Source of the DNA: DATFJT01 sp965230755
GTDB taxonomy: Bacteria > Bacteroidota > Bacteroidia > Chitinophagales > Saprospiraceae
Direction: 5' to 3'
NCBI GenBank assembly: GCA_965230755.1
Contig: CBDDLT010000019.1
Location: forward strand, 1 to 64,000
DNA: 64,000 nucleotides
A program made the translations under genes and the position numbers. Shown one piece after another: positions 44,582-52,710 of the stretch. Within the stretch, counting starts at the first letter, position 1, and every line of letters starts with the position of its first letter. The notes under the pieces are model-generated. The model had not been told where the DNA came from, ran no database searches, and saw only the letters and a list, made by a program, of their open reading frames with translations.

Positions 44582-45730
44582 TTACTTTTTAGATTCAATA
44601 TTAAATTCAATAGCTCGTTGTTTGGCCTCAGCCGTCAAGGTTGCACAACAGGCAAAGCGTTTGCTTGCTTTGGGATGTGTACTAACAAAAGAATTTTTAG
44701 GTGCGGATTTCTCTTGGTTTGCCCAGCGGCTGAAAATCATAATGCCTTTCTCCACATTATATCCAGCTTGGGCGCAAAGCCACATTCCGCCGCAATCTGC
44801 TTCATACTCTTCCGGGATGTTAAAAGGAATGGTAACTAAATTGATAATGGCATCAGTGATTTTCCCACCTACTTCTCCTAAATTTTCTACCAGGAATTTT
44901 TGTTGACGTAATTTCAATGTAGTATGGCCCTTCACTTGGTGGGCAATCTCATGTCCCAAGACAAGAGCCAATTCGTCTTCGTTTTGAATACTGCGCAACA
45001 TTGATGTTGTGATATATATATTTCCACCAGCAATTGTAAAGGCATTCACAACTTGTCCACTTTTTACCAGATAAACCTCAAGAGATGGCCTGACGGATCG
45101 AGGTGCAAATTGTTTCAGACTTTCAAAAACAGTTTCTACTCTTTTGGAATCGGCGTTTTTTACTAGAGGAAACTCATTGACGATGACTTTATGAATCTTT
45201 CCTGAAAATTCTTTCAGTTGATCATTTCTGATAGGATCAGTTATTCTGTCAATGATATTCTCATGACCCTCAGTAAGGTATGTGAGGGTTTTTTCTGTCA
45301 AGGAAAAATTGCCGCAGGATTCTGAGGCATAAGAACCGTCAACATCTGCCCAAGTCTCGTAGTGGTACAAAAACTCTGGGACCTTCGAGGAAGGAACTTC
45401 GGGATTACCACAACTAGCAAGACCTAAAAAGGCCAACAGTATTAAGGCCGTTGGGCTTGATCCCGTACGGTTTGGGTTGGAGGCGGGTTGCAACCCACGC
45501 AGTGCTAATTTCCAAGCAACGGAGCGGGATGGGCAATGCGAAAAAGAACCAATATTTTCTGAAGCCGAAGCAACCTCTTCAGATATGCGTTGCCGTTGTT
45601 CCCAGCGAGCCGTGTAAAAAGTAGCAAGGGAACTTGCATAAGCAAGTCGCAGGAAAAAAAGAAACGTAAAAAGTAAAATTATCAAAAGCATTGTCGAAGA
45701 TTTTAATGAACAAATCTTCTCTACGTTCAA
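44582..45730 (-). CDS. M48-family zinc metalloprotease, 5' end altered by repeat DNA
   Basis: Residues ~165-382 form an M48 (HtpX/Oma1/BepA-like) peptidase: zinc site HEIAHQ (His260, Glu261, His264) with the third ligand in EEYEAD (Glu308). A lipobox-like LASC at residues 104-107 (Cys107) follows a hydrophobic stretch and is probably the original lipoprotein signal, but no ATG precedes it closely. Instead the frame runs upstream through ~90 codons of GC-rich, palindrome-bearing sequence (45470-45660) to an ATG at 45730. The start is therefore uncertain, and the N-terminal 90 residues look like translated intergenic repeat. Confidence 0.72.
   Translation of the reverse strand: MNVEKICSLKSSTMLLIILLFTFLFFLRLAYASSLATFYTARWEQRQRISEEVASASENIGSFSHCPSRSVAWKLALRGLQPASNPNRTGSSPTALILLAFLGLASCGNPEVPSSKVPEFLYHYETWADVDGSYASESCGNFSLTEKTLTYLTEGHENIIDRITDPIRNDQLKEFSGKIHKVIVNEFPLVKNADSKRVETVFESLKQFAPRSVRPSLEVYLVKSGQVVNAFTIAGGNIYITTSMLRSIQNEDELALVLGHEIAHQVKGHTTLKLRQQKFLVENLGEVGGKITDAIINLVTIPFNIPEEYEADCGGMWLCAQAGYNVEKGIMIFSRWANQEKSAPKNSFVSTHPKASKRFACCATLTAEAKQRAIEFNIESKK
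45470..45665. repeat. GC-rich repeat-like segment fused to the M48 gene 5' end
   Basis: The composition is clearly more GC-rich than the AT-rich surroundings and includes a palindrome, GCGGGTTGCAACCCACGC. The peptide it encodes (about residues 25-92) has no protein-like character. It resembles dispersed Bacteroidota intergenic repeats, but only one copy lies in this window, so the repeat status is inferred. Confidence 0.4.
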
Positions 45731-46267
45731 CTTCGACGATTGTATCGCTTATTTGATAAATCCTACTTTTTCAAAGATTATAACATAAATTTAACGCAAT
45801 TCAAAACAAAAAACCAAATCAAGCATACTGGAAGCTCATTCAAAGTAATTGACAGTAATTGAATGCCATCCTAAGTGTCTGATAGTCAAATAAATTTCAA
45901 TTGTGAAAAATATTTGGATATTAAATGCATTAACTTCACCTCCCATTTGCAGCACATTGCCGTCCTCGTTCCTGCGGGCGACAAAGAGCTGCAAGCTTAG
46001 CAATCGGTTGCTAAAAATATTAACTTAGGACGATTAAATGAAATGAAAAAGGCCAGCAGAGAACATTAGATATAACGCCATACCTCCTATCGTCGGTACA
46101 GGCGTATATCATTATCCGTTATCCGTAGTTTCCAAACTACGGACTCCTATCTTTTTGGATCTTAATGATATTGGTTTGTATTTTGGAAACTCAAACAATA
46201 CTGGGAATTAAACCAAACCATAAAAATGAAGTCCAATTCATATATTATCACCGAAAATTATTGGATT
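45731..46267. other. 537-bp intergenic region rich in palindromes
   Basis: No gene is seen. It contains TTGCAGC/GCTGCAA (45947-45953 and 45988-45994), a perfect TAGCAA-TCGG-TTGCTA hairpin (45998-46013) and the first copy of a dispersed repeat (46116-46189). It separates divergently transcribed genes and must hold both promoters, but no full TAnnTTTG was identified. Confidence 0.5.
46116..46189 (+). repeat. Dispersed palindromic repeat, copy 1
   Basis: About 74 bases closely similar, by eye, to 47695-47766. At its centre is a perfect hairpin, CCGTAGTTT-CC-AAACTACGG (46123-46142). Copy 1 lies upstream of the M43 protease gene and copy 2 downstream, in direct orientation. Confidence 0.75.
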
Positions 46268-47566
46268 ATGAGAACAATCTTTACACTATCTATTCTATTA
46301 ATAGGATTTTCCACTTACGCTCAACGACAAGATTGTGGTAACGATATAATCGAACATTCTCTATTTGCTTCAGAACAAGACTATATTAAACATTATCAAA
46401 CCATTAATTCTACAATAAACAATCAGGTTCAAAATCAAATAGCCCTAAGAAATGCTGAGGTTGACACTTTTGATGTAGTATTTCATGTCATTCATCTGGG
46501 AGAACCATTAGGTACAGGAACCAATCTGTCAGAAGAACAAATTCTTAGCACGCTCGTGGCATTAAATCGAGATTTCAGAGCTATACCTATTCATGATAGC
46601 ATAGCCATATCACCAAATGGAACCGATTCTGAAATATTTTTCAGAGCCGCCTGTATAGACCCTGACGGAAATTCAACCAATGGAATTGTTAGAAAAGACG
46701 GTTCTTTGATTACAGATTTTACTCAAGATGGAATTCAAATATCTACCCCTCAAGACAATGGTAACATTTATGAAGTAATGGACTCCAGCAGGTGGTCAGA
46801 GGATAGGTACATTAATGTTTATATTTCACACGCTATAAAGGTTGTAATGAACGGTAATCAGATAGGTGCAGCGGGGTTTGGTCCAATTAGTCAATGGTGG
46901 CAATATGAAATCGGAGGCGTATTTTTGACCCCAACTAGGGTCGGTGTTGATGTAGATGGGTCTTTGGGATACAACATTTCAAACCCTTATAATAAACTTG
47001 CCTCCCATGAAATGGGTCACTATTTTGGTTTATGGCATACCTTTCAAGGAATGTCATGCGATGAAACGGATTGTACAACACAAGGAGATGGAGTTTGTGA
47101 TACTGAACCTCATGATAATTCGTCTCCTTTTCCAATGGACACCTCTTGCAATGAATTCAATGAATGCGTTAATCGGGAGCCCATTGAAAATCTAATGAAT
47201 TATGCTGGTCAAAATTGTGGACATGTATTTACTCCAGGGCAAAAAGATAGAATGAAAGGTGTCATACATGAACACTTAAGCGGTTTGGTAAATCACCTAA
47301 GTTGTGATATGACAGCTGGATTAGAAAGTGAAGTTGATAATTTCGGAATAGAGATGTACCCAAATCCAATTTTGGACGAACTTTATATTTCATCAGATAA
47401 GAATGCAGAATTGTATTTATACAATTTGGAAGGTCTTCAAATTATGGAAATCCGCATTTCAGATGGATTAACAAAAATTCATTTAGCACATTTAAATGCT
47501 GGATTTTATCTTATTAAGGGAAACATTGGAAATAGTTTCTATTCTAAAAAACTAATCAAGATTTAA
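46268..47566 (+). CDS. Secreted M43 (pappalysin-like) metalloprotease with T9SS type A sorting domain
   Basis: The ATG at 46268 gives a signal peptide ending at FSTYAQ; an earlier ATG at 46226 adds 14 polar residues. The zinc site HEMGHYFGLWH (247-257) and the later PIENLMNYAG Met-turn region are those of the M43/cytophagalysin group. The C-terminal ~75 residues (YPNPILDELYISS ... LNAGFYLIKGNIG) are a type A T9SS sorting domain. The gene is AT-rich and enclosed between two direct copies of a palindromic repeat. It is likely an exported protein- or peptide-degrading enzyme. Confidence 0.88.
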   Translation: MRTIFTLSILLIGFSTYAQRQDCGNDIIEHSLFASEQDYIKHYQTINSTINNQVQNQIALRNAEVDTFDVVFHVIHLGEPLGTGTNLSEEQILSTLVALNRDFRAIPIHDSIAISPNGTDSEIFFRAACIDPDGNSTNGIVRKDGSLITDFTQDGIQISTPQDNGNIYEVMDSSRWSEDRYINVYISHAIKVVMNGNQIGAAGFGPISQWWQYEIGGVFLTPTRVGVDVDGSLGYNISNPYNKLASHEMGHYFGLWHTFQGMSCDETDCTTQGDGVCDTEPHDNSSPFPMDTSCNEFNECVNREPIENLMNYAGQNCGHVFTPGQKDRMKGVIHEHLSGLVNHLSCDMTAGLESEVDNFGIEMYPNPILDELYISSDKNAELYLYNLEGLQIMEIRISDGLTKIHLAHLNAGFYLIKGNIGNSFYSKKLIKI

Positions 47567-47971
47567 TAAAAATCATAAATTATTAAAAAGAAGCAAACCG
47601 CCTACATAGGCTAAAACGTTCATAGCCAGCAAAAGCTGGCTACACCTCATATACGAGACCGTACGGTGCAACTAAAAAAGAAAAATATACGCCTCCGTTA
47701 TCCGTAGTTACCAAACTACGGACACCTATTTTTAGATCTTAATGATATTAGTTTGTAGATTGGAAATAACAAACAACGCAGGAGAAGGAGAATTACCTAT
47801 CTTAATCTACAATGAAAGTATATCATCCATTATTCATTGTTGTCAAAATTGGAGTGAAACTCAGAAAAGAATTCGAAAAATTGAAACAAATTTTGAATCA
47901 AGGTCGTTTGTTAAATCGTGGTAGGGCTATTAATGAAGATATCCCGCCTTTTACAATTTTATATAATAATA
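47567..47971. other. 405-bp intergenic region with hairpins
   Basis: No real gene is seen; a 60-codon frame at 47742 overlaps repeat DNA. It contains a perfect 8-base-arm hairpin TAGCCAGC-AAAA-GCTGGCTA (47623-47642), which may terminate the protease gene although no T run follows, and the second copy of the palindromic repeat. The cspA leader occupies its right end. Confidence 0.5.
47695..47766 (+). repeat. Dispersed palindromic repeat, copy 2
   Basis: Similar to 46116-46189 over about 72 bases, with the same central inverted repeat (CCGTAGTT / AAACTACGG, one arm base changed). Just outside it ATATACGCC (47685-47693) is the inverse of GGCGTATAT at 46101-46109 outside copy 1. Confidence 0.75.
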
Positions 47972-48166
47972 ATGAATTACGGTAAAGTTAAATTTTTCAA
48001 TGACAGCAAAGGGTTTGGATTCATCACACCAGATGATGGAGGGAAGGACGTTTTTGTTCATGTAAATGGATTAAATGTGAATTCGCTAAACGAAGGAGAC
48101 AAGGTTTCTTATGATGTCGAAGAAGGAAGAAAAGGATTAAATGCAGTGAATGTCGAATTGGCTTAA
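47972..48166 (+). CDS. cspA: Cold-shock protein (CspA family)
   Basis: A 64-residue cold-shock-domain protein. RNP1 is KGFGFITP and RNP2 is DVFVHV, both needed for single-stranded RNA/DNA binding. The start ATG at 47972 yields the standard MNYGKVKFFND; a longer frame from 47918 adds unrelated residues. It is followed by an intrinsic terminator, so it is monocistronic. It probably acts as an RNA chaperone. Confidence 0.93.
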   Translation: MNYGKVKFFNDSKGFGFITPDDGGKDVFVHVNGLNVNSLNEGDKVSYDVEEGRKGLNAVNVELA

Positions 48167-48196
48167 CTGTCAAATTTTAATTCTTAAGTAATACAG

Positions 48197-48224
48197 GCCC
48201 GTCAATATTTTGATGGGCTTTCTT
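48197..48224 (+). terminator. Intrinsic terminator of cspA
   Basis: GCCCGTCA (48197-48204) pairs with TGATGGGC (48211-48218), with one G-T pair and a 6-base loop, followed by TTTCTT. Confidence 0.8.
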
Positions 48225-48585
48225 AGTCCAGACATTATGTAGAAGATTATAAGTCTTAGATGCTCAAACGTAAATCTTCCCAGGACATCAAAACAAAATA
48301 ATGTCCATTATAGTAAATCTTCCCTTGTCCTTAGCTTCTGTCAAAGTTGGACAAGCCTAAAGTACGGACGGATATTAGATGATAAATACTGTTAAGAGAT
48401 TGATTTGCAATTTTCACCAAAGGCGGACAGGTCCGATCTACAGATAAATATTAATACTTGGCAATTCTAAAACTCCATCAAATCCACGATTTACCTTATG
48501 GCTATAATATAAAAAAGGCATGTAAATGAAGACACCCAATATATTTCCACTCACATACCCTTTGTTTTCCCGTTAAGAATTGATC
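48225..48585. other. 361-bp intergenic region
   Basis: No gene or known RNA is recognised. The only structure noticed is a short direct repeat, GTAAATCTTCCC at 48270-48281 and 48313-48324. It lies between the converging cspA terminator and the SRPBCC gene. Confidence 0.4.
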
Positions 48586-49599
48586 TTAATTCGCTAACAT
48601 ATAGGTAATCTTAGTTAACCACTTTGCTGGATCTTTTTCCTGACTTGGATCTGTCACATACTCTTCGATCACAATATCTTTGTTCGTTAAACCAAAGTCG
48701 TTTAAGCATTTTTCCATTGCCATATGTGCACTGGCTGTACCTGAGTAATCTCCATAATAATCTATTTGAAGGGCTTTCCCCGCAGGTACCGTGTAAGAAG
48801 TAGCACCGCTGACTTCTGTGGCTTCTTTGACCGGAATAGCAGCCGCCATATCTGCAATACCTGCTTGTTCATCATACTTAAAAAATATACCACAAGGCAT
48901 ACCGGACATTTCAGCACCAGCTTGCTGCACTTTACCAAATAAAGCACCTAGGTTTTGCTGATAGAACTGAGATATGTTATCCAAACCTACTTCACTGCGA
49001 TTCATCACAAAATGCCTATCACCTAAATCGATATTATTTACCTTATAACCGTCATACATTCTTTCACTTGCTTTCTTCTCAGCAATTTCTTTTATCGCTG
49101 CTAATCCGTCCGTATAGCTCTGTTTGATGGCCCCTTTCATCATGAGATTCATTGGTCTCATAATAAAGGGTGTTTTGCCCCCGTCAAAATCCCAAGAAAC
49201 TTTGGTTCCATCTTCTCCTTCCTCAAACTTCCAGTTGCTATAACTGGCCTCATCAAAACCATCGAAAAACATTTCTGTTCGTACAGATTCACCCTTTACT
49301 GTTTCCACAATCTCTTGCGTTCCTTTTCCAGCTTTAGGACCATCCCAAGAAACCTTTGCTCCTTTGCCCACATGCATATCTGAATAAGTATTCACCATTG
49401 CCGTGTCCATCTTGTTCCAAGGGGACCATTCATCCCAGGCCTTTAAATCATTGACCATATTATACACCATATTGGCCGGAGCTTTCATGGTGGCAGACTG
49501 CTCAATTTTTAGATTTTTAGGAGCAACAAATGCTGCTACCAGCAAATAAAGAACTACCAGAAGTAGAAGAATTCCCAGTACCCATTTTAAGAATTTCAT
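48586..49599 (-). CDS. Membrane-anchored SRPBCC protein with GyrI-like C-terminal domain
   Basis: A 337-residue protein with one N-terminal membrane segment (~5-27). Residues ~30-165 form an SRPBCC/polyketide-cyclase-like domain (APANMVYNMVNDLKAWDEWS, then WDGPKAGKG and SNWKFEEGEDGTKVSWDF). Residues ~185-337 resemble a GyrI-like/effector-binding domain (YKVNNIDLGDRHFVMNRSEV, PCGIFFKYD, YYGDYSGTASAHMAMEKCL). Both folds bind small hydrophobic ligands. The combination is recurrent in Bacteroidota but its ligand is unknown. It is transcribed alone. Confidence 0.82.
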   Translation of the reverse strand: MKFLKWVLGILLLLVVLYLLVAAFVAPKNLKIEQSATMKAPANMVYNMVNDLKAWDEWSPWNKMDTAMVNTYSDMHVGKGAKVSWDGPKAGKGTQEIVETVKGESVRTEMFFDGFDEASYSNWKFEEGEDGTKVSWDFDGGKTPFIMRPMNLMMKGAIKQSYTDGLAAIKEIAEKKASERMYDGYKVNNIDLGDRHFVMNRSEVGLDNISQFYQQNLGALFGKVQQAGAEMSGMPCGIFFKYDEQAGIADMAAAIPVKEATEVSGATSYTVPAGKALQIDYYGDYSGTASAHMAMEKCLNDFGLTNKDIVIEEYVTDPSQEKDPAKWLTKITYMLAN

Positions 49600-49794
49600 A
49601 ATTGTTGATTTTAGTTTTATATAGTTAGATCATTGAGTAAATAATGATTTAGACAACCATTAGCTCGATAACAATATAGTTGAAATTGGCCAAGTTTTTA
49701 AAATATAGGAAAATATTGACCCCAAATAAGATAAAACTCCTTGAAACCCAACAATTCCCTATTTTTACCAAACTTGCTACGATAAAAAAACGAC

Positions 49795-50604
49795 ATGAAT
49801 AAATTCATTTTCCTAGCCCTAGCCTTCTTTTTAACAGGATGCACACAACAAGCAAAAAAAGAAGAAATAACAGCGAAGGAAGACAAAGAAATTGTCAAGA
49901 AGCAACGACCGGTTGCTGCTGAAAATGGTAAATTCTTCGAAATAGAAGGAAGGAAGATGTTCTATGGCGGTGAAAACGAAAATCAGCATTTCGACATAAC
50001 GGACTACCTGCTTAAAGACGACCAGTTTCATTATGGAATTGGTCGTGAAAAATTCCCAGCTTTGTTAGATCCTGAATTTATTTCAGTTAATGAAGCAGAC
50101 TCAATTTGGGCAGACAGCACAAGATTCTTGTTGGCTTTTTCGGGAAACGAAGCCAAGGCTTATTCCGTAAAAGATCTAACCAGGCATGAGATTGTAAATG
50201 ATGTTTTGGATAGACAGCCAATTATGGCCGCTTACTGCATATTGGCTGATTTAGGTGCCATTTATGCACGGAACTATGGAGATCAAGCGCTCACATTTGC
50301 ATTAAGTGGATATACTTATTTCGATGAAGATGTATGGGATGGATTGGACGGATTTGTATTCTGGGATAGGGAAACGGAAAGCCTATGGTGGCCTTTGATT
50401 GGAAAGGCGGTTTCCGGACCTCTTAAAAATGTGAAACTCCTTGAAATGGATCAATCAAATTGGAAAGATACTACCTGGAAGTACATCAAAGACCATTATC
50501 CCAATGCTCAGATCTTAGAGTCAGGTCAAGACTTTGAAAGACCAACAGAATGGCAAAAAATGGAAGATTTGACACCGATATTACAGCATTACTTGGTTGA
50601 ATAA
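49795..50604 (+). CDS. DUF3179-family lipoprotein
   Basis: A 269-residue lipoprotein (lipobox LTGC at ~13-16) of the DUF3179 family. Family-type segments are visible: KAYSVKDLTRHEIVNDVLD, PIMAAYCILADLGAIYAR, VFWDRETESLWWPLIGKAVSGP and a final TWKYIKDHYPNAQIL. The usual cysteine pair of the family (YCxLC) is reduced to a single Cys (AYCILAD), so any cysteine-based chemistry could be altered. Function of the family is unknown. Confidence 0.8.
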   Translation: MNKFIFLALAFFLTGCTQQAKKEEITAKEDKEIVKKQRPVAAENGKFFEIEGRKMFYGGENENQHFDITDYLLKDDQFHYGIGREKFPALLDPEFISVNEADSIWADSTRFLLAFSGNEAKAYSVKDLTRHEIVNDVLDRQPIMAAYCILADLGAIYARNYGDQALTFALSGYTYFDEDVWDGLDGFVFWDRETESLWWPLIGKAVSGPLKNVKLLEMDQSNWKDTTWKYIKDHYPNAQILESGQDFERPTEWQKMEDLTPILQHYLVE

Positions 50605-50753
50605 TGAATCAAACCAATTAAAATATATAACAGTAATCTTCAACAAACACTACCTTAAAATTGAAAATCTATGAAACCTTAGAGTTTTATATTTTTATCA
50701 ATGAAATAAATGATTTCAAAAATTCGTAATCACCTGAACTGATCACGGTTAAA

Positions 50754-51608
50754 TTAACCACTAACCACAAACCGATACCCTACCCCTCGAACATTCATGA
50801 TCTTCAAACTAGGATCCGCTTCTAATTTCTTTCGCAACTTAGAGATAAAAACATCCAAAGTTCTTCCAACATAGTCGCCATCATCACCCCAAACGACCTC
50901 CAGAATATGCTCTCTTTTTAGGGTATTATTTTCATTAGAGAATAACAAAAAAAGAAGATCTGATTCCTTACTGGAAAGCTGAATCGATTCTTCCTTTAGC
51001 GTTAACATCATGGTTTTCTGATCGAATCGATATCGACCAATATTGATTAGATCGGAATCATTTCTGGTTTTCCTTTTTCTATTGACAAAAAAGAAAATCA
51101 GGCCCAGCCCCAACAATATTACAAGACCAAACAAGTATTTCGAATTAAAATCTGTCTTGACCTCACCGGATGTCAACTCGCTTTCCTTATCGATTCCTGT
51201 AAAGTAAAAGGTATAACAGGCCTCGGGTAATTCTCTTTGCCTACACGCCAACAAATCTATATTGTTCTCCAAAGTCGCCCGAAAACTATGGACCAGTTCT
51301 TTACTTTTGCATTCTTCAACTTCGACGATATAGTTATCCTTTATTTGGGATTTTTCAAACACCTTGACTATGGAATAAGAAAGCAAATGGGGTTCGAAAG
51401 CAAATTCTCGCTCGAATCGGATAGAATACCTATTGTCAAGCTTTTCTATCGGCAGCACACGTGAAGTGCTGTCGTTGAGCTGCATAAGAAATTCATGTCC
51501 AACCGCCCGGAGGGCAACCTTGGTCAATTGATCTTTGTTCTCAGCCTTAGTATTTACTGCAAGCAAAACTGAGACAACCAAAATGAATATGCTTTTCTTC
51601 CATACCAT
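50754..51608 (-). CDS. Membrane-anchored transcriptional regulator with OmpR/PhoB-type winged helix
   Basis: A 284-residue protein with an unusual layout: signal peptide (to ~22), periplasmic domain (~23-155) with two or three cysteines, one membrane segment (~160-178), then a cytoplasmic OmpR/PhoB-type winged helix (~190-284: GRYRFDQKTMMLTLKEESIQ, LSSKESDLLFLL, REHILEVVWGDDGDYVGRTL, VFISKLRKKLEADP, VRGVGYRF). There is no receiver domain, so it likely senses the periplasm directly, as ToxR/CadC do but with the opposite order of domains. It is divergent from the SRPBCC lipoprotein gene at 51748, which may be a target. Confidence 0.85.
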   Translation of the reverse strand: MVWKKSIFILVVSVLLAVNTKAENKDQLTKVALRAVGHEFLMQLNDSTSRVLPIEKLDNRYSIRFEREFAFEPHLLSYSIVKVFEKSQIKDNYIVEVEECKSKELVHSFRATLENNIDLLACRQRELPEACYTFYFTGIDKESELTSGEVKTDFNSKYLFGLVILLGLGLIFFFVNRKRKTRNDSDLINIGRYRFDQKTMMLTLKEESIQLSSKESDLLFLLFSNENNTLKREHILEVVWGDDGDYVGRTLDVFISKLRKKLEADPSLKIMNVRGVGYRFVVSG

Positions 51609-51747
51609 AAAACAAAACTATTCGAATTAGCGCTGTTTCTTAAATTCTTAAAGATGATTTACTTGGGATTTACATTAATTTACACTAATTAAATCAGTTC
51701 CGGACCCTTTTCATATACTTTGAGCAAAAATCTAAAAATTGTTCATT

Positions 51748-52659
51748 ATGAAAATTAAAATGTTAAAAGTACTGGTAGTCTTATGTTTGAGTTCTTTTAT
51801 TTCTTGCTCTCAAAATGAGACTTTGTTGAATTCCCAAGCAGAAATACCCTGTCAAAAAGAAAAGGATAAGGTCGTCAATAAAGAACCTCACAAATACGGT
51901 GGCTGGTATTGTCCGGACAACTTAAATGGATTCCCTGCGGTTGATATAGCAGATTGGAAAGATGTTCCCGTCGTCAATGGAAGAATGGCAACAGAAGAAG
52001 AAGCTCGCAACGGCGCTTCCCTCATTCTTGTCGATATGGAAAAATACCCCAATGCAAAGCCATTGGATATGACCATGCCCAAATTGGCTAAATTCTATAA
52101 TGAGCATTCCAATCGTGAAGAGATTGTTATTGTTATTCAGGCCCTCAATATCGACAATGATTCTATAGTAGGCTTTCGCTACTTGAACGGTGGCAATGGA
52201 AGTGCATGGCTCCATGAGGTAGATTTTATCTCGGATCAAGAATCTGAAATAATCCATAGGACTCAGTTTGTATCGCATGACATCAATATCAATGCTCCAC
52301 AAGACGTGATTTGGGAAGTTTTAACTAAACCTGAATACGTAGAGGCATTACAGCCTACTTTTGATTTAAACAACAAACTACCATCAGACTGGTGGAAAAC
52401 CTTCAAGGCCAATTATCACTATGGAAAACTAGGTGTTCCTACCTCTTCTTATGCGAATAAGTTGTACGGAAATTACTATATCCAGAATGATCATGGATTG
52501 GTCCATTACACAGAGAAATTCCTACTCCTCCAGAACGAAAATGGAACCAGTACAGAATTAAAGATCTCTTGTGGACCATTTGGCGCAGATTACGAAGAAC
52601 AAAAGAGCATTTTGCTCAACTGGGCTCAGAAAGTGAAGGAATTGAGTGAAAAGAGTTAA
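51748..52659 (+). CDS. SRPBCC-domain lipoprotein
   Basis: A 303-residue protein from ATG 51748 with a lipobox at FISC. The C-terminal half has an SRPBCC-type fold (INAPQDVIWEVLTKPEYVEAL, then LLQNENGTSTELKISCGPFG). The N-terminal half (~35-150) is alpha/beta with no recognised domain. It is divergently transcribed from the membrane-anchored OmpR-type regulator. Function is unknown; binding of a hydrophobic ligand at the outer or inner membrane is possible. Confidence 0.72.
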   Translation: MKIKMLKVLVVLCLSSFISCSQNETLLNSQAEIPCQKEKDKVVNKEPHKYGGWYCPDNLNGFPAVDIADWKDVPVVNGRMATEEEARNGASLILVDMEKYPNAKPLDMTMPKLAKFYNEHSNREEIVIVIQALNIDNDSIVGFRYLNGGNGSAWLHEVDFISDQESEIIHRTQFVSHDININAPQDVIWEVLTKPEYVEALQPTFDLNNKLPSDWWKTFKANYHYGKLGVPTSSYANKLYGNYYIQNDHGLVHYTEKFLLLQNENGTSTELKISCGPFGADYEEQKSILLNWAQKVKELSEKS

Positions 52660-52684
52660 TTCTATTTATTAAAGCTTGATGAGA

Positions 52685-52710
52685 GGGAGGAGTCCCTACC
52701 TGCTCCTCCC
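52685..52710. terminator. Hairpin between convergent genes
   Basis: GGGAGGAG (52685-52692) and CTCCTCCC (52703-52710) form a perfect 8-bp stem with a 10-base loop overlapping the last codons of the minus-strand gene. No T tract follows on either strand, so it is only a possible terminator. Confidence 0.4.

Noticed and set aside
47742..47924. 60-codon open frame downstream of the M43 protease
   Set aside because: It begins inside the second copy of the palindromic repeat, has no protein-like pattern and is most likely noncoding.
48270..48324. Short direct repeat GTAAATCTTCCC, twice
   Set aside because: Two 12-base copies in AT-rich DNA are too little to name an element.
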